Both the position numbers and the translations under genes were made by a program. A stretch of DNA of 64,000 bases from Aequorivita aurantiaca (GTDB taxonomy: Bacteria > Bacteroidota > Bacteroidia > Flavobacteriales > Flavobacteriaceae), in assembly GCF_030410135.1 (NCBI RefSeq), contig NZ_JAUGQQ010000003.1, positions 62,001 to 126,000 of the forward strand, given 5' to 3'. Shown here piece by piece: positions 45,122 to 53,586 of the stretch. The stretch's first letter is position 1. Every line of letters begins with the position of its first letter. The notes under the pieces are model-generated. The model was not told the DNA's origin and ran no database searches. It worked only from the letters and a program-made list of their open reading frames with translations.

Positions 45122-45193
45122 TATTTAGGTTCCAAATTTCAAGTTCCACAGTGAATCCAAAGCCTGGGAATTTGGAATTTGGAATTATAAATA
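45122..45193. repeat. 72-bp imperfect palindrome built of GGAATTT heptamers
   Basis: The left end reads TATTTAGGTTCCAAATTTCA and the right end carries GGAATTT units in tandem followed by ATAAATA; the two ends are near-complementary. It lies just after the glycine-rich gene and might act as a terminator, but it lacks a T-run and its 7-bp iteration resembles the cassette ends described for the cys and nqr operons. Confidence 0.5.
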
Positions 45194-45306
45194 CTCTAAA
45201 GATATCGACTGCCATTGGGCTAATACAGCAAAAGCTGCTCCACCGGACTTTGTTCGAATAACAAATCCCTAAATAAAAAAATTCATAAATTCAGCGATAC
45301 ACAAAC

Positions 45307-46563
45307 TCAAACAATCATCCCAGCAGCCACAGTTTCATGCGAAGCATCATCAATAAGAACAAAACTTCCCGTTACGCGGTTATCGCGATACTCATCAACC
45401 ATTAATGGTCGGGTGGTCCTGATACTGATTCGGGCGATGTCGTTCATTTTTAGTTGCTTGTCCTCTTCATTTCTTGCATAGGTGTTGATGTCAATTTTAT
45501 ATACCACTTCCTTAATCATTGCCTTCTGTTCGTTCGAAGTGTGAACAATGGTATATTTAGCCCGATCGCGGGCTGGGGAATTGTTGAACCAACACAGCAT
45601 GGCGTCAAATTCCTGCAAGGCTTTTGGTTGGTTGTTTTCCTTTACAATCATATCGCCCCGGCTGATGTCAATGTCATCTTCTAAGGTAATCGCAACAGAC
45701 ATTGGGGCAAAAACCTCTTCCATACTCCCATCCATAGTGTCAATGCTTCTAATTTTTGAAGTGAAGCCCGAGGGCAGAATAACTACTTCATCCCCCTTTC
45801 TGAAAATTCCGCTTGCAACGCGGCCGGCATAACCTCGGTAATCCCTAAACTCTTCATTTTGCGGCCGTAAAACGGTCTGCACCGGAAAACGGGCATCAAT
45901 TTTATTGATGTCGCTACTAATGTGCATGGTTTCCAAAGCGTGTAACAAGGGGGCGCCCTGGTACCAATCCATATTTGTGGAACGGTTTACCACATTGTCG
46001 CCATCAAGTGCGCTAATGGGAAGAAACTGTATATCCTTTACATATAATTTTGAAGAAAATTCCTCAAATTGATGGATTATATTTTGGTAAACTTCTTCTG
46101 AATAATCCACTAAATCCATTTTATTGATGCAGACAATTATATGCGGAATCTGTAATAGTGAAGCGATAAAGGCGTGCCGCTTGGTTTGTTCAATAACACC
46201 ATGGCGGGCATCAATCAATATAAGGGCGGCGTTCGCAGTGGAAGCCCCGGTAACCATATTGCGAGTATATTGAATATGGCCCGGGGTATCGGCGATTATG
46301 AATTTCCGCTTTGGCGTGGTGAAATATCTATATGCAACATCTATAGTAATCCCCTGCTCCCGCTCATCGCGCAAGCCGTCTGTAAACAAGGCCAAATCCA
46401 CCCCTTTGTGTCCCTTTTTTTTGCTTGTATTTTCTACAGCTTCCAGTTGATCCTCGAAAATAGCCTTGCTATCATAGAGCAATCTGCCAATAAGGGTGCT
46501 TTTCCCATCATCAACGCTGCCGGCGGTTGTGAATCTTAGTAGTTGGTTTTTGTCTATCTCCAT
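45307..46563 (-). CDS. cysN: Sulfate adenylyltransferase subunit 1 (GTPase)
   Basis: A 418-residue EF-Tu-like GTPase: G1 GSVDDGKSTLIGRLLYD, the G2/switch region REQGITIDVAYRYF, G3 DTPGHIQYTRNM and G4 CINKMDLVDYS. It couples GTP hydrolysis to APS formation by CysD. It lacks any fused APS kinase, consistent with the separate cysC gene. It is separated from cysD by the inserted GxxExxY gene, although in most genomes the two are adjacent. It is the last gene of the operon. Confidence 0.95.
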   Translation of the reverse strand: MEIDKNQLLRFTTAGSVDDGKSTLIGRLLYDSKAIFEDQLEAVENTSKKKGHKGVDLALFTDGLRDEREQGITIDVAYRYFTTPKRKFIIADTPGHIQYTRNMVTGASTANAALILIDARHGVIEQTKRHAFIASLLQIPHIIVCINKMDLVDYSEEVYQNIIHQFEEFSSKLYVKDIQFLPISALDGDNVVNRSTNMDWYQGAPLLHALETMHISSDINKIDARFPVQTVLRPQNEEFRDYRGYAGRVASGIFRKGDEVVILPSGFTSKIRSIDTMDGSMEEVFAPMSVAITLEDDIDISRGDMIVKENNQPKALQEFDAMLCWFNNSPARDRAKYTIVHTSNEQKAMIKEVVYKIDINTYARNEEDKQLKMNDIARISIRTTRPLMVDEYRDNRVTGSFVLIDDASHETVAAGMIV

Positions 46564-46566
46564 TTT

Positions 46567-47028
46567 ACACGGATTTTCGGATTAATTTATTTAAACTTCT
46601 TATTAGTATTGACAAAACGCTTCCAAGTTAAACTGGTTTGTCCAAAATTGAGCAATAAACCCACTGGAGCATTTATTGATTTTAAATAGTTTATGGTTTG
46701 GGCTTCAGCAATCTTATGAAGAAAAGACGCCGATTTGATTTCAATAACAATATTTTCATAACAAATAAAATCTGCAACAAAATACTTTTTCAAAGGTTTA
46801 CCCAGATAATAAACCATCAACTTTTTTTTAGTTTCGAAAGGTATCAATTGATTTTTAAACTCAACTTCCAAAGCTTCATGGTAAACCGATTCCAAAAATC
46901 CTGCTCCCAGTCCTGTATGTACAGCCATAGCAGCGCCAATAATCTTGAATGTTTCCTGTTCATAAACCAATTTTCCCATATTAAATCTAAGTAATCCGCG
47001 AAATCCGCGAAATTCGTTTAATCCGTGT
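46567..47028. mobile_element. Candidate micro-cassette carrying the GxxExxY gene
   Basis: The cysD-cysN junction holds a 462-bp block whose ends are exact inverted copies, ACACGGATT (46567-46575) and AATCCGTGT (47020-47028). Inside the right end the word is iterated in 9-bp steps (TCGCGGATT twice, then variants); the left end has one further CGGATT. The block starts 3 bp from the cysN start codon and ends 6 bp from the cysD stop codon, so it occupies just the junction. No transposase or target-site duplication was recognised. That it is mobile is inference. Confidence 0.5.
46587..46979 (-). CDS. GxxExxY protein inserted between cysD and cysN
   Basis: A 130-residue protein with the naming motif in GAGFLESVYHEAL (about 26-38), then FVADFICYENIVIEIKSA and LLLNFG, which resemble the PD-(D/E)xK nuclease-like fold proposed for the family (PF13366). 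Its biochemical function is not established. It lies in the operon direction, 23 bp before the cysN start and 55 bp after the cysD stop, and is not related to sulfur metabolism. The reading frame is intact. Flanking inverted 9-mers suggest it arrived as a cassette. Confidence 0.88.
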   Translation of the reverse strand: MGKLVYEQETFKIIGAAMAVHTGLGAGFLESVYHEALEVEFKNQLIPFETKKKLMVYYLGKPLKKYFVADFICYENIVIEIKSASFLHKIAEAQTINYLKSINAPVGLLLNFGQTSLTWKRFVNTNKKFK

Positions 47029-47034
47029 TATTTT

Positions 47035-47940
47035 TTAAAAATACCCCTGCCGCTTCCTATCCTCCATCGCGGTTTCGCTTCGCTTATCGTCGCTGCGGTT
47101 GCCGCGTTCGGTTTGTTTCATGGCTGCTACTTCGGCCACGATTTTCTCCAGGGTGTCGGCTTCACTTTCAATCCCTCCAGTTATCGTAATATCCCCAAGG
47201 GTTCTAAAGCGAATTTTTTTAGATTCAACCTTTTCATTGTCATCCAGTTTCAAATATTCCGAAACGGGAATCCACGAATCATTTCGCCAGACAACTTCGC
47301 GTTGATGCGCAAGGTATAGCGAAGGAATTTTTATGTCTTCGCGTTTAATATAGTTCCAAACATCCATTTCGGTCCAATTGCTAATGGGAAAGGCGCGGAA
47401 ATGCTCTCCTTCAAAATGTTTTCCATTAAGCAAGTTCCACAATTCCGGGCGTTGGTTTTTTGGGTCCCACTGCCCAAAATCGTCCCGATGTGAAAAAAAG
47501 CGTTCCTTTGCACGAGCTTTTTCCTCATCGCGCCTTCCGCCGCCAATGGCGCAGTCAATTTTGTTTTTTTCAATAGCATCCAAAAGGGTGGTTATCTGAA
47601 GGGCATTTCGGGTGGCACTTTTACCTTTTTCCTCTGCTACCCTACCAGTGTCAATAGATTCCTGTACGGAACCGACAATTAATTGTACGGCCAACTCCTT
47701 TATCATATCATCACGAAACTGTATGGTTTCGGGGAAGTTATGTCCCGTATCCACATGCAAAAGTGGGAACGGAATTTTTGAAGGAAAGAAAGCTTTTCTT
47801 GCCAAATGCGTAACAAGAATGGAATCCTTTCCGCCGGAAAAAAGTATCACCGGGTTTTGGAACTGCGCCCACACTTCGCGAAGAATATAGATGGCTTCCG
47901 ATTCCAATTCGTCTAGATAGCTTAGATAGTATTTGCTCAT
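47035..47940 (-). CDS. cysD: Sulfate adenylyltransferase subunit 2
   Basis: A 301-residue PP-loop ATP sulfurylase subunit. FSGGKDSILVTHLARKAF (about 34-51) is the pyrophosphate-binding loop, followed by LLHVDTGHNFPET and GGGRRDEEKARAKERFFS. It makes APS from ATP and sulfate together with CysN. Length equals E. coli CysD (302 aa). The C-terminus is the usual arginine-rich RKRQGYF tail. It lies in the cys operon, with a scar-like 195-bp gap upstream. Confidence 0.96.
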   Translation of the reverse strand: MSKYYLSYLDELESEAIYILREVWAQFQNPVILFSGGKDSILVTHLARKAFFPSKIPFPLLHVDTGHNFPETIQFRDDMIKELAVQLIVGSVQESIDTGRVAEEKGKSATRNALQITTLLDAIEKNKIDCAIGGGRRDEEKARAKERFFSHRDDFGQWDPKNQRPELWNLLNGKHFEGEHFRAFPISNWTEMDVWNYIKREDIKIPSLYLAHQREVVWRNDSWIPVSEYLKLDDNEKVESKKIRFRTLGDITITGGIESEADTLEKIVAEVAAMKQTERGNRSDDKRSETAMEDRKRQGYF

Positions 47941-47985
47941 TTTTCGTTTGTTAGTTTTTAAATCGGGAATTGGGATTGGGAATTT

Positions 47986-48128
47986 GGGATTTGGGAAAAT
48001 TCTTTAATAGTATTTACTTTTCGTTATTCTTATTCTGGATATAAATTTCCAACCATTTTTGTATTTTAAAACTAAAACGTTATCTCAATTTTGAAATGCT
48101 AATTTCAAATTATCGAATTTCAAATCCC
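47986..48128. repeat. Gene-less scar with inverted ends between cysC and cysD
   Basis: GGGATTTG (47986-47993) and CAAATCCC (48121-48128) are inverted. The left side is iterated as GGGAATT, GGGATT, GGGAATTT, GGGATTT, GGGAAAATT from 47965 to about 48001. The interior has only a short unassignable frame. The layout repeats that of the cassettes at 46567 and 54343, so this may be an emptied one. Confidence 0.4.
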
Positions 48129-48135
48129 ATATCAC

Positions 48136-48723
48136 TTACATTCTTTTATCAATAAATTTCATAATCAAACCAACCGCCTCCGCAACTGAAATTAACGTAG
48201 TATCAATCTCCAGATCCGGCGCCATGGGTGGCTCGTAGGGTGCGTTTACGCCTGTAAAATTCTCAATTTCCCCTGCCCTTGCCTTCGCATATAGTCCTTT
48301 TACGTCCCGACGTTCGCATTCCTCAATTGGCGTATTTACAAATATTTCTACAAAATTGGTGTAGCCCACAATCCGCTTCGCGTTTTCACGGTCCTCTCTA
48401 AATGGAGAAATGAAGGAGGCTATCACTATCAAGCCAGCATCAAGCATTAAATGGGCAACTTCGGCAATACGGCGAATGTTTTCGGCTCTGTCCTCCTCTG
48501 AAAAGGAAAGATTGTTGTTTAGACCTTTTCGAACGTTATCGCCATCCAGCAAATAAGTGTGGATTTCCCTTTGGAACAATGCGTTTTCAAGAGCGTCGGC
48601 TATTGTTGATTTTCCCGAACCGGACAGTCCCGTGAACCAAATCAATAAAGATTTGTGCTTTTTCAATTCGCTTCGTTGTTGCTGCCCAATACTGAAATTG
48701 TTGGGGATAATATTTTGTTCCAT
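48136..48723 (-). CDS. cysC: Adenylyl-sulfate kinase
   Basis: A 195-residue enzyme that phosphorylates APS to PAPS. Walker A is GLSGSGKSTIADAL (about 32-45), followed by LLDGDNVRKGLNNNLSFSEEDR and FISPFREDRENAKRIVG, the APS-binding signatures. It lies 5 bp downstream of the DUF2061 gene. PAPS could feed assimilatory reduction or sulfation of polymers; no PAPS reductase or sulfotransferase is in the window. Confidence 0.95.
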   Translation of the reverse strand: MEQNIIPNNFSIGQQQRSELKKHKSLLIWFTGLSGSGKSTIADALENALFQREIHTYLLDGDNVRKGLNNNLSFSEEDRAENIRRIAEVAHLMLDAGLIVIASFISPFREDRENAKRIVGYTNFVEIFVNTPIEECERRDVKGLYAKARAGEIENFTGVNAPYEPPMAPDLEIDTTLISVAEAVGLIMKFIDKRM

Positions 48724-48728
48724 AAATT

Positions 48729-49151
48729 TTATTTTCTGTTGGGAAGGCCAAAATTAGTGCGGTACCAAACCCGTTCGTGAAGATAATATAAAATCATTTT
48801 TGTCAAAAGTTCCGATAGGCCAATCTTAAGGCCCGTAAACGGATTTCCTGTTATAATCCACGCAAGAAACATGGTGTCCAAGGTCCCAATTCCGCGCCAC
48901 GTGAAGGTTTTGGCAAGATGTCGTTTTCGACTTTCGCGAATCACTCCTTTTTTTGATAGGTTAATTTTAAACCATACCCGTTCGTGAAGATAATATAACA
49001 ACATTTTGGTGAGTATTTCGGCCAGGCCTATTTTAACCCCGGTAAAGGCATTACCTGTAATAAACCATGACAGAATTATGGTATCCAAGGTGCCAACCAT
49101 ACGCCAGGTGATGGTTTTGGCAACGTGCCTTTTACGGGATTGATCCTTCAT
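48729..49151 (-). CDS. Tandem DUF2061 membrane protein of the cys operon
   Basis: A 140-residue protein made of two near-identical DUF2061 units (about 4-62 and 73-132). Each starts SRKRHxAKTxTWRxxGTLDT, has one hydrophobic hairpin (SWFITGNAFTG and AWIITGNPFTG) and ends TKMxLYYLHERVW. The function of the domain is unknown. Its start overlaps the cysQ stop by four bases (ATGA) and cysC follows at 5 bp, so it is firmly part of sulfate activation. A role in sulfate uptake or in membrane docking of the enzymes is inferred from context only. Confidence 0.9.
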   Translation of the reverse strand: MKDQSRKRHVAKTITWRMVGTLDTIILSWFITGNAFTGVKIGLAEILTKMLLYYLHERVWFKINLSKKGVIRESRKRHLAKTFTWRGIGTLDTMFLAWIITGNPFTGLKIGLSELLTKMILYYLHERVWYRTNFGLPNRK

Positions 49152-49939
49152 GGTACCTTTACCAAAAAGTAGTTATTCAGTAAATTTGGCTTGTTGTACA
49201 CCATCGGTTTCTGGGTTGTTTGGTCAATCACCGAAACTCCCGCGGCGCTGCAAATAGCGTGGCCAGCGGCGGTGTCCCACTCCATTGTAGGGGCAAACCG
49301 CGGATAAATATGCGCCAAGCCTTCCGCAACCAAACAAAATTTAAGGGAACTTCCTTTGGAAAAAATGGTTACGTTATCGCCTCTTTCTAATTTAGAAATG
49401 AAATTTTTGGTGTCTTCATTTAAATGCGAACGGCTACCGACCACCCTTACTTCGGAAATAATTTTTGATGGCTTTAAAATTTCGGCATTACCCAGAATTT
49501 CCTCAACCAACATTTCTTCCGAAGTAACAATTATCTTTTTAGAGCTCCCGCCATCTTCGGATGTAAAATAAAGCTCCTTTGAAACCGGAACATAAATGAC
49601 CCCGAGTTTTGGCTTGCCATTTTCCACCAGGGCAATGTTTACCGTGAATTCGCCATTTCTTTTTATGAATTCTTTCGTGCCATCCAACGGATCGACTATC
49701 CAGCAACGTTGCCAATCTTTTCTTTCCGAAAAATCCAGTTGCCGATTTTCTTCGCTAATAATGGGTATTTCCGTTAGTTTCAAAAATTGGTTTATCACTT
49801 CATTGGCGTTTTTATCGGCCAGCGTCAAAGGGGAATTGTCATCCTTGGTTTCAACGTTGAAATTGGTTTCATAAATTTTAAGGATTTCCGCTCCGGCTGC
49901 CAAAGCAGCTTTTATAGCGGTTGCCAAAAGTAATTGCAT
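49148..49939 (-). CDS. cysQ: 3'(2'),5'-bisphosphate nucleotidase
   Basis: A 263-residue inositol-monophosphatase-fold enzyme that removes the 3'-phosphate from PAP (and PAPS). The lithium-sensitive Mg site is seen as EENR in the first third, WIVDPLDGTKEFIKRNGEFT (about 82-101), and the late EWDTAAGHAI. It heads the operon cysQ-DUF2061-cysC-cysD-cysN and overlaps the DUF2061 gene by four bases. Its product prevents build-up of PAP produced by PAPS use. Confidence 0.94.
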   Translation of the reverse strand: MQLLLATAIKAALAAGAEILKIYETNFNVETKDDNSPLTLADKNANEVINQFLKLTEIPIISEENRQLDFSERKDWQRCWIVDPLDGTKEFIKRNGEFTVNIALVENGKPKLGVIYVPVSKELYFTSEDGGSSKKIIVTSEEMLVEEILGNAEILKPSKIISEVRVVGSRSHLNEDTKNFISKLERGDNVTIFSKGSSLKFCLVAEGLAHIYPRFAPTMEWDTAAGHAICSAAGVSVIDQTTQKPMVYNKPNLLNNYFLVKVP

Positions 49940-50052
49940 AGGGAGAATATGTTTTGGGCAACAAGGTACAATAAATGAAAGAAAATTAAATTTGGATGGC
50001 TTATTGATTTGGCCGCGCCACCGTTAAATAAAGGCTAAACAGCAGTGCAATA

Positions 50053-50083
50053 TTGTTGATAAAGCGGGTAATAATTATCTTTG
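50053..50083 (+). promoter_or_regulatory. Promoter of dps
   Basis: TTG (50053-50055), a 20-bp spacer, TATCTTTG (50076-50083). It predicts a start near 50090 and rules out translation from an in-frame ATG at 50053. Confidence 0.75.
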
Positions 50084-50106
50084 GGGGAACCATAAAACAA
50101 AAAAAT

Positions 50107-50598
50107 ATGAACTATCTAAACCTTGATAAAAAGAAAACCGCCAGTACTGCGAAGGAATTGAACGTGCTTCTGGCAGATTATCATCTTTACTATCAAAAAC
50201 TCAGGAATTTCCATTGGAATATCGTTGGAAACCATTTCTTCAATCTTCATATTAAATTCGAGGAAATGTATGACGACGCAAGGTTGAAAGTGGATGAAAT
50301 CGCGGAGCGAATTCTAACCCTTCGTTACCAGCCCACCAGCAATTTCACCGATTATCTAAAAATGAGCAATATTGAGGAATCTTCGGAAAATACGAAGGAT
50401 GTGCAAATGGTAAAAATCCTGCTCGAGGATCACGGAAAGCTATTAAAGCAGATGCGCACCGTGGTTGACAAAGCCGATGAAGCGGGCGATGAGGGAACAA
50501 TCGATATGATTGGAGGCTTTATTGGCCATATAGAAAAAATAAGTTGGATGTTGGACGCATTTCTAATGAAGGCGGGGGACAATCATCCAGAAGCATAA
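50107..50598 (+). CDS. dps: Dps-family ferritin-like DNA-protection protein
   Basis: A 163-residue four-helix protein from ATG 50107, chosen because the promoter lies further upstream. The inter-subunit ferroxidase centre is visible as NFHWNIVGNHFFNLHIKFEE followed by MYDDARLKVDEIAER, with the His, Asp and Glu ligands. It assembles as a 12-mer that oxidises Fe(II) with peroxide and stores iron. There is no long lysine-rich N-terminus, so direct DNA binding may be weak. It is monocistronic with a terminator at 50641-50683. Confidence 0.93.
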   Translation: MNYLNLDKKKTASTAKELNVLLADYHLYYQKLRNFHWNIVGNHFFNLHIKFEEMYDDARLKVDEIAERILTLRYQPTSNFTDYLKMSNIEESSENTKDVQMVKILLEDHGKLLKQMRTVVDKADEAGDEGTIDMIGGFIGHIEKISWMLDAFLMKAGDNHPEA

Positions 50599-50640
50599 AT
50601 GCCCCAACGAATCGTTGGAAGCTAAAGAATTAAAACAATA

Positions 50641-50683
50641 AACTGGATTGGTTTGTGATAATACAAGCCTCTCCGGTTTTTTT
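50641..50683 (+). terminator. Terminator of dps
   Basis: Outer stem AACTGGA/TCCGGTT and inner stem GGTTTGT/ACAAGCC enclose loop GATAAT and end in seven T residues. Confidence 0.85.
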
Positions 50684-50753
50684 CATATTTTTTCCTTCAT
50701 CGTATATTTTTAAAAAATAATATGTTAATAAAAAATAAAAAAAGGTGCAAAAA

Positions 50754-50783
50754 CTGGTATCAATGAATAATCAGCTACTTTTG
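50754..50783 (+). promoter_or_regulatory. Promoter of the TlpA-like gene
   Basis: CTG (50754-50756), a 19-bp spacer, TACTTTTG (50776-50783). The -7 box is perfect and the -33 one base off. The ATG lies 24 bp after the -7 box. Confidence 0.6.
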
Positions 50784-50806
50784 CCCAAATTTTAAAAACC
50801 AATTTT

Positions 50807-51922
50807 ATGAGAATTATATTCGCTTTACTACTGAGTATTACCTTAATTTCCTGTAACAAGGACTCAAACACTTACACCCTTGAAGGAGAGGCTTTGGGGT
50901 TTGCCGATGGTACGGAAATTTATGTATACACTTTTGAAAACAATCAGCCCAAACCTATTGACACCTTGACAATAACGCAAGGGAAATTTTCGGCAACCTA
51001 TCCTAAAAACGATACTACCCCTTTGAATTTCTTGAGGATCAATGAAATTAATGCATCAATCTTGTTTTTTCCTGAAAATGAAAATATGCAGGCAACAATT
51101 TATAAGGATAGCATAAAGGCATCACGCATAACTGGTGGAAATCAAAATGCCGCCTACAACAGTTTTGTTGATAAAATGGATTCCTTCAACGCCAGAAAAC
51201 AAGAGCGCATGGAACAATTCCGCACCGCAAATGAGGCGAACGATACAGTGGAAATTGCAAGAATACAAAGTGACAATCTAAACTTGGTGGCCGAGGAAAC
51301 TGAATATAAAAAACAGTTTTTGAACGATCATAGCAATACACTATTTGCGGTTATGCTTATTTCGGATATGGCCGGTAGAAAAGAAATAACTCCCGCCGAA
51401 GCCTCAGCCTATGTTGAAAAATTGGATCCTAAAATTGCCAATACGCAATTGGCCAAAGATTTAAAGACGAATTTGGATTCCCTTAAAAAGGCCGATGTTG
51501 GCAGTGCCGCGCCAGACTTTAGCGCTCCCACTCCAACCGGGGAAACTATGGCATTAAAAGACGCCTTGGGCAAATATACCATTATTGATTTTTGGGCCTC
51601 TTGGTGCAAGCCATGCCGCATTGAAAATCCGAATGTTGTGAAAGTTTACAATAAATACCACGATAAAGGATTGAACATAATCAGCGTTTCCTTAGATAAA
51701 GCAGATCAAAAGGACAAGTGGATACAGGCCATAAAGGACGACAAAATGGATTGGTATCATGTTTCCAACCTTCAGTTTTGGCAGGATCCGATTGCAAAAC
51801 AATATAACGTGCGCTCTATTCCGGCCACTTTTCTTTTGGATGAAAACGGGATGATAATAGACAAGGACCTTCGAGGTGCCGCATTGGAGGCAAAAATCGC
51901 AACCCTTTTGGGCGGCGAATAA
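50807..51922 (+). CDS. TlpA-like thioredoxin lipoprotein with DUF4369-type N-terminal domain
   Basis: A 371-residue lipoprotein (lipobox ITLISC). A beta-rich DUF4369-like domain (about 20-115) and a helical linker rich in E, Q and N are followed by a thioredoxin/AhpC-TSA domain (about 230-370) with the active site FWASWCKPCR and the cis-proline loop VRSIPATFLLDENG. It acts in the periplasm as a thiol-disulfide reductase, of a type that keeps apocytochrome or other cysteines reduced. It is a single-gene unit. Confidence 0.92.
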   Translation: MRIIFALLLSITLISCNKDSNTYTLEGEALGFADGTEIYVYTFENNQPKPIDTLTITQGKFSATYPKNDTTPLNFLRINEINASILFFPENENMQATIYKDSIKASRITGGNQNAAYNSFVDKMDSFNARKQERMEQFRTANEANDTVEIARIQSDNLNLVAEETEYKKQFLNDHSNTLFAVMLISDMAGRKEITPAEASAYVEKLDPKIANTQLAKDLKTNLDSLKKADVGSAAPDFSAPTPTGETMALKDALGKYTIIDFWASWCKPCRIENPNVVKVYNKYHDKGLNIISVSLDKADQKDKWIQAIKDDKMDWYHVSNLQFWQDPIAKQYNVRSIPATFLLDENGMIIDKDLRGAALEAKIATLLGGE

Positions 51923-52023
51923 ATAGAAGTGATAGTTTAGATTTTATTAGAAAGTTCTCTATTGCATATTTGCATTTCATTAGTTTGAAATGCGAAGAAC
52001 AAACCAAAATAACCACCATAAAT

Positions 52024-52062
52024 AAAAACCGCTTCCATTAATACAGGGGCGGTTTTTATTTT
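52024..52062 (+). terminator. Terminator of the TlpA-like gene
   Basis: AAAAACCGC (52024-52032) and GCGGTTTTT (52049-52057) form a nine-base stem, followed by a T-rich tail. Confidence 0.85.
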
Positions 52063-52212
52063 ATGGATAAAGGCCTTACGCCTTAAGTTTTTATAATTAT
52101 AGTTGAGGCTATTCAAGGGTTTTGTTTATATGAAGTACAGCTTCGAAACAGCCCAACTAAGAATGCTGTTTAATCATAGCAGCTCATCTTTTAGGCTATG
52201 TACAACTTCTTC

Positions 52213-52243
52213 AAAAAAAAACCGTCTCAGTATATTGAAACGG
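52213..52243 (-). terminator. Terminator of the nqr operon
   Basis: On the minus strand CCGTTTCA and TGAGACGG pair (one mismatch) around ATATAC and are followed by a run of nine T residues. It lies 31 bp past the nqrF stop. Confidence 0.85.
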
Positions 52244-52274
52244 CTTTTTAATTGCTTTTTGGAAACGGCTTTGA

Positions 52275-53585
52275 TTATCCTCCAAAGTCGTCAAAACGAA
52301 TATTTTCATCGGGGATCCCAAAATCCTCTCCCATTTTTTGAACTGCTTGGTTCATCAACGGTGGACCGCAGAAATATAATTCAATGTCCTCGGGAGCATC
52401 GTGATGGTTTAAATAGTTATCAATTACCACTTGGTGAATAAAGCCTACAAAGCCATCGCCACTCTCATCATGAATATCCTTTTTTACTTTCCAATTATCC
52501 TCTTCCATTGGCTCGGAAAGCGCTAGGTAGAACTTGAAATTTGGAAACTCATCTTCCAATTGCTTAAAATGGTCTAGATAGAAAAGCTCTCTTTTTGAAC
52601 GTCCACCGTACCAATAAGTTACTTTTCGTCCGGTTTTAAGTGTTTTGAAAAGATGATATAAGTGCGAACGCATTGGCGCCATTCCGGCACCACCGCCAAC
52701 GTATAGCATTTCTGCTTCGGATGGATTGATGAAGAATTCGCCATAAGGCCCAGAAATAATAACTTTATCACCTTCCTTACAATTAAAAATATAGGAAGAA
52801 GCGATTCCCGGATTCACACTCATCCAGCCTCCTTTTGCACGGTCAAAGGGTGGGGTGGCAATACGAACGTTCAACATAATTTCGCGACCTTCGGCAGGAT
52901 AGGAAGCCATGGAATAGGCTCTCTCAACAATCTCCGTATTTTTCATTACCAATGGCCAAAGCTTAAATTTATCCCACTCTTCCTGAAATTTATCCGGTCT
53001 TTCGTGTTCTTGAGGATGGGCGGTAATATCCATATCCTCAAATTTAATTTCGCAGGGTGGAATTTCAATTTGAATGTAGCCACCTGCTTTATAATTCATA
53101 TCCTCAGGAATTTCAACTACGAATTCCTTGATAAAGGAAGCAACGTTAAAGTTACGAACCACTGTGGCCTCCCATTTCTTGATTCCGAAAACTTCTTCGG
53201 GAATATGAATGTTCATATCCTGCTTCACTTTCACTTGGCAAGAAAGCCGCGCGCCTTCCTTCAATTCCTTTCTGGTGAAATGTGGCGTCTCTGTTGGGAG
53301 AGCCTCCCCACCACCGGAAAGTACGTGGCACTCACATTGAATACAGGTTCCACCACCGCCACAGGCAGAAGGTAGAAATATTTTTTCCGCGCCCAAGGTT
53401 GAAAGCAATGAACCACCGGATGGCACCTCGATTACTTTTTCATCATTAATGGTAATTTTCACGGGACCCGATGGCGCCAATTTTTGTTTGGTAAAAAGTA
53501 ATAAGGCTACCAAGAGCAGGGTGAGCACCAAAAAAGCGATCACCGTTACTATAATTACTCCGAGTGTACTAACTGCTAAAAACAT
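52275..53585 (-). CDS. nqrF: Na+-NQR subunit F
   Basis: A 436-residue subunit that takes electrons from NADH. After an N-terminal membrane helix ([20 protein letters not shown]) comes a [2Fe-2S] domain with [16 protein letters not shown] and the fourth Cys in GARLSCQV. The FAD domain contains RAYSMASYP, and the NADH site [13 protein letters not shown]. Length is somewhat over the usual 410 residues. It is the last gene of nqrABCDEF, 1 bp after nqrE. Confidence 0.96.
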   Translation of the reverse strand: MFLAVSTLGVIIVTVIAFLVLTLLLVALLLFTKQKLAPSGPVKITINDEKVIEVPSGGSLLSTLGAEKIFLPSACGGGGTCIQCECHVLSGGGEALPTETPHFTRKELKEGARLSCQVKVKQDMNIHIPEEVFGIKKWEATVVRNFNVASFIKEFVVEIPEDMNYKAGGYIQIEIPPCEIKFEDMDITAHPQEHERPDKFQEEWDKFKLWPLVMKNTEIVERAYSMASYPAEGREIMLNVRIATPPFDRAKGGWMSVNPGIASSYIFNCKEGDKVIISGPYGEFFINPSEAEMLYVGGGAGMAPMRSHLYHLFKTLKTGRKVTYWYGGRSKRELFYLDHFKQLEDEFPNFKFYLALSEPMEEDNWKVKKDIHDESGDGFVGFIHQVVIDNYLNHHDAPEDIELYFCGPPLMNQAVQKMGEDFGIPDENIRFDDFGG

Positions 53586-53586
53586 A

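Larger units (their letters stand above)
51923..52274. other. 352-bp convergent intergenic region
   Basis: Between the TlpA-like gene and nqrF. It contains a hairpin GCATTTCA/TGAAATGC at 51972-51993, a plus-strand terminator at 52024 and a minus-strand terminator at 52213. The middle (52063-52210) shows no gene. Confidence 0.7.

Noticed and set aside
45198-45285. tRNA-like words after cysN: the minus strand reads LAQWQS, often produced by tRNA D-arms, and GTTCGAAT on the plus strand resembles a T-loop
   Set aside because: The two lie on opposite strands, the D-stem does not pair and no acceptor stem or anticodon arm can be built, so no tRNA is called.
52063-52210. A short minus-strand frame reading FEEVVHSLKDELL after nqrF as a possible apbE remnant
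   Set aside because: It is too short and has no ApbE motif; chance frames of this length are common.
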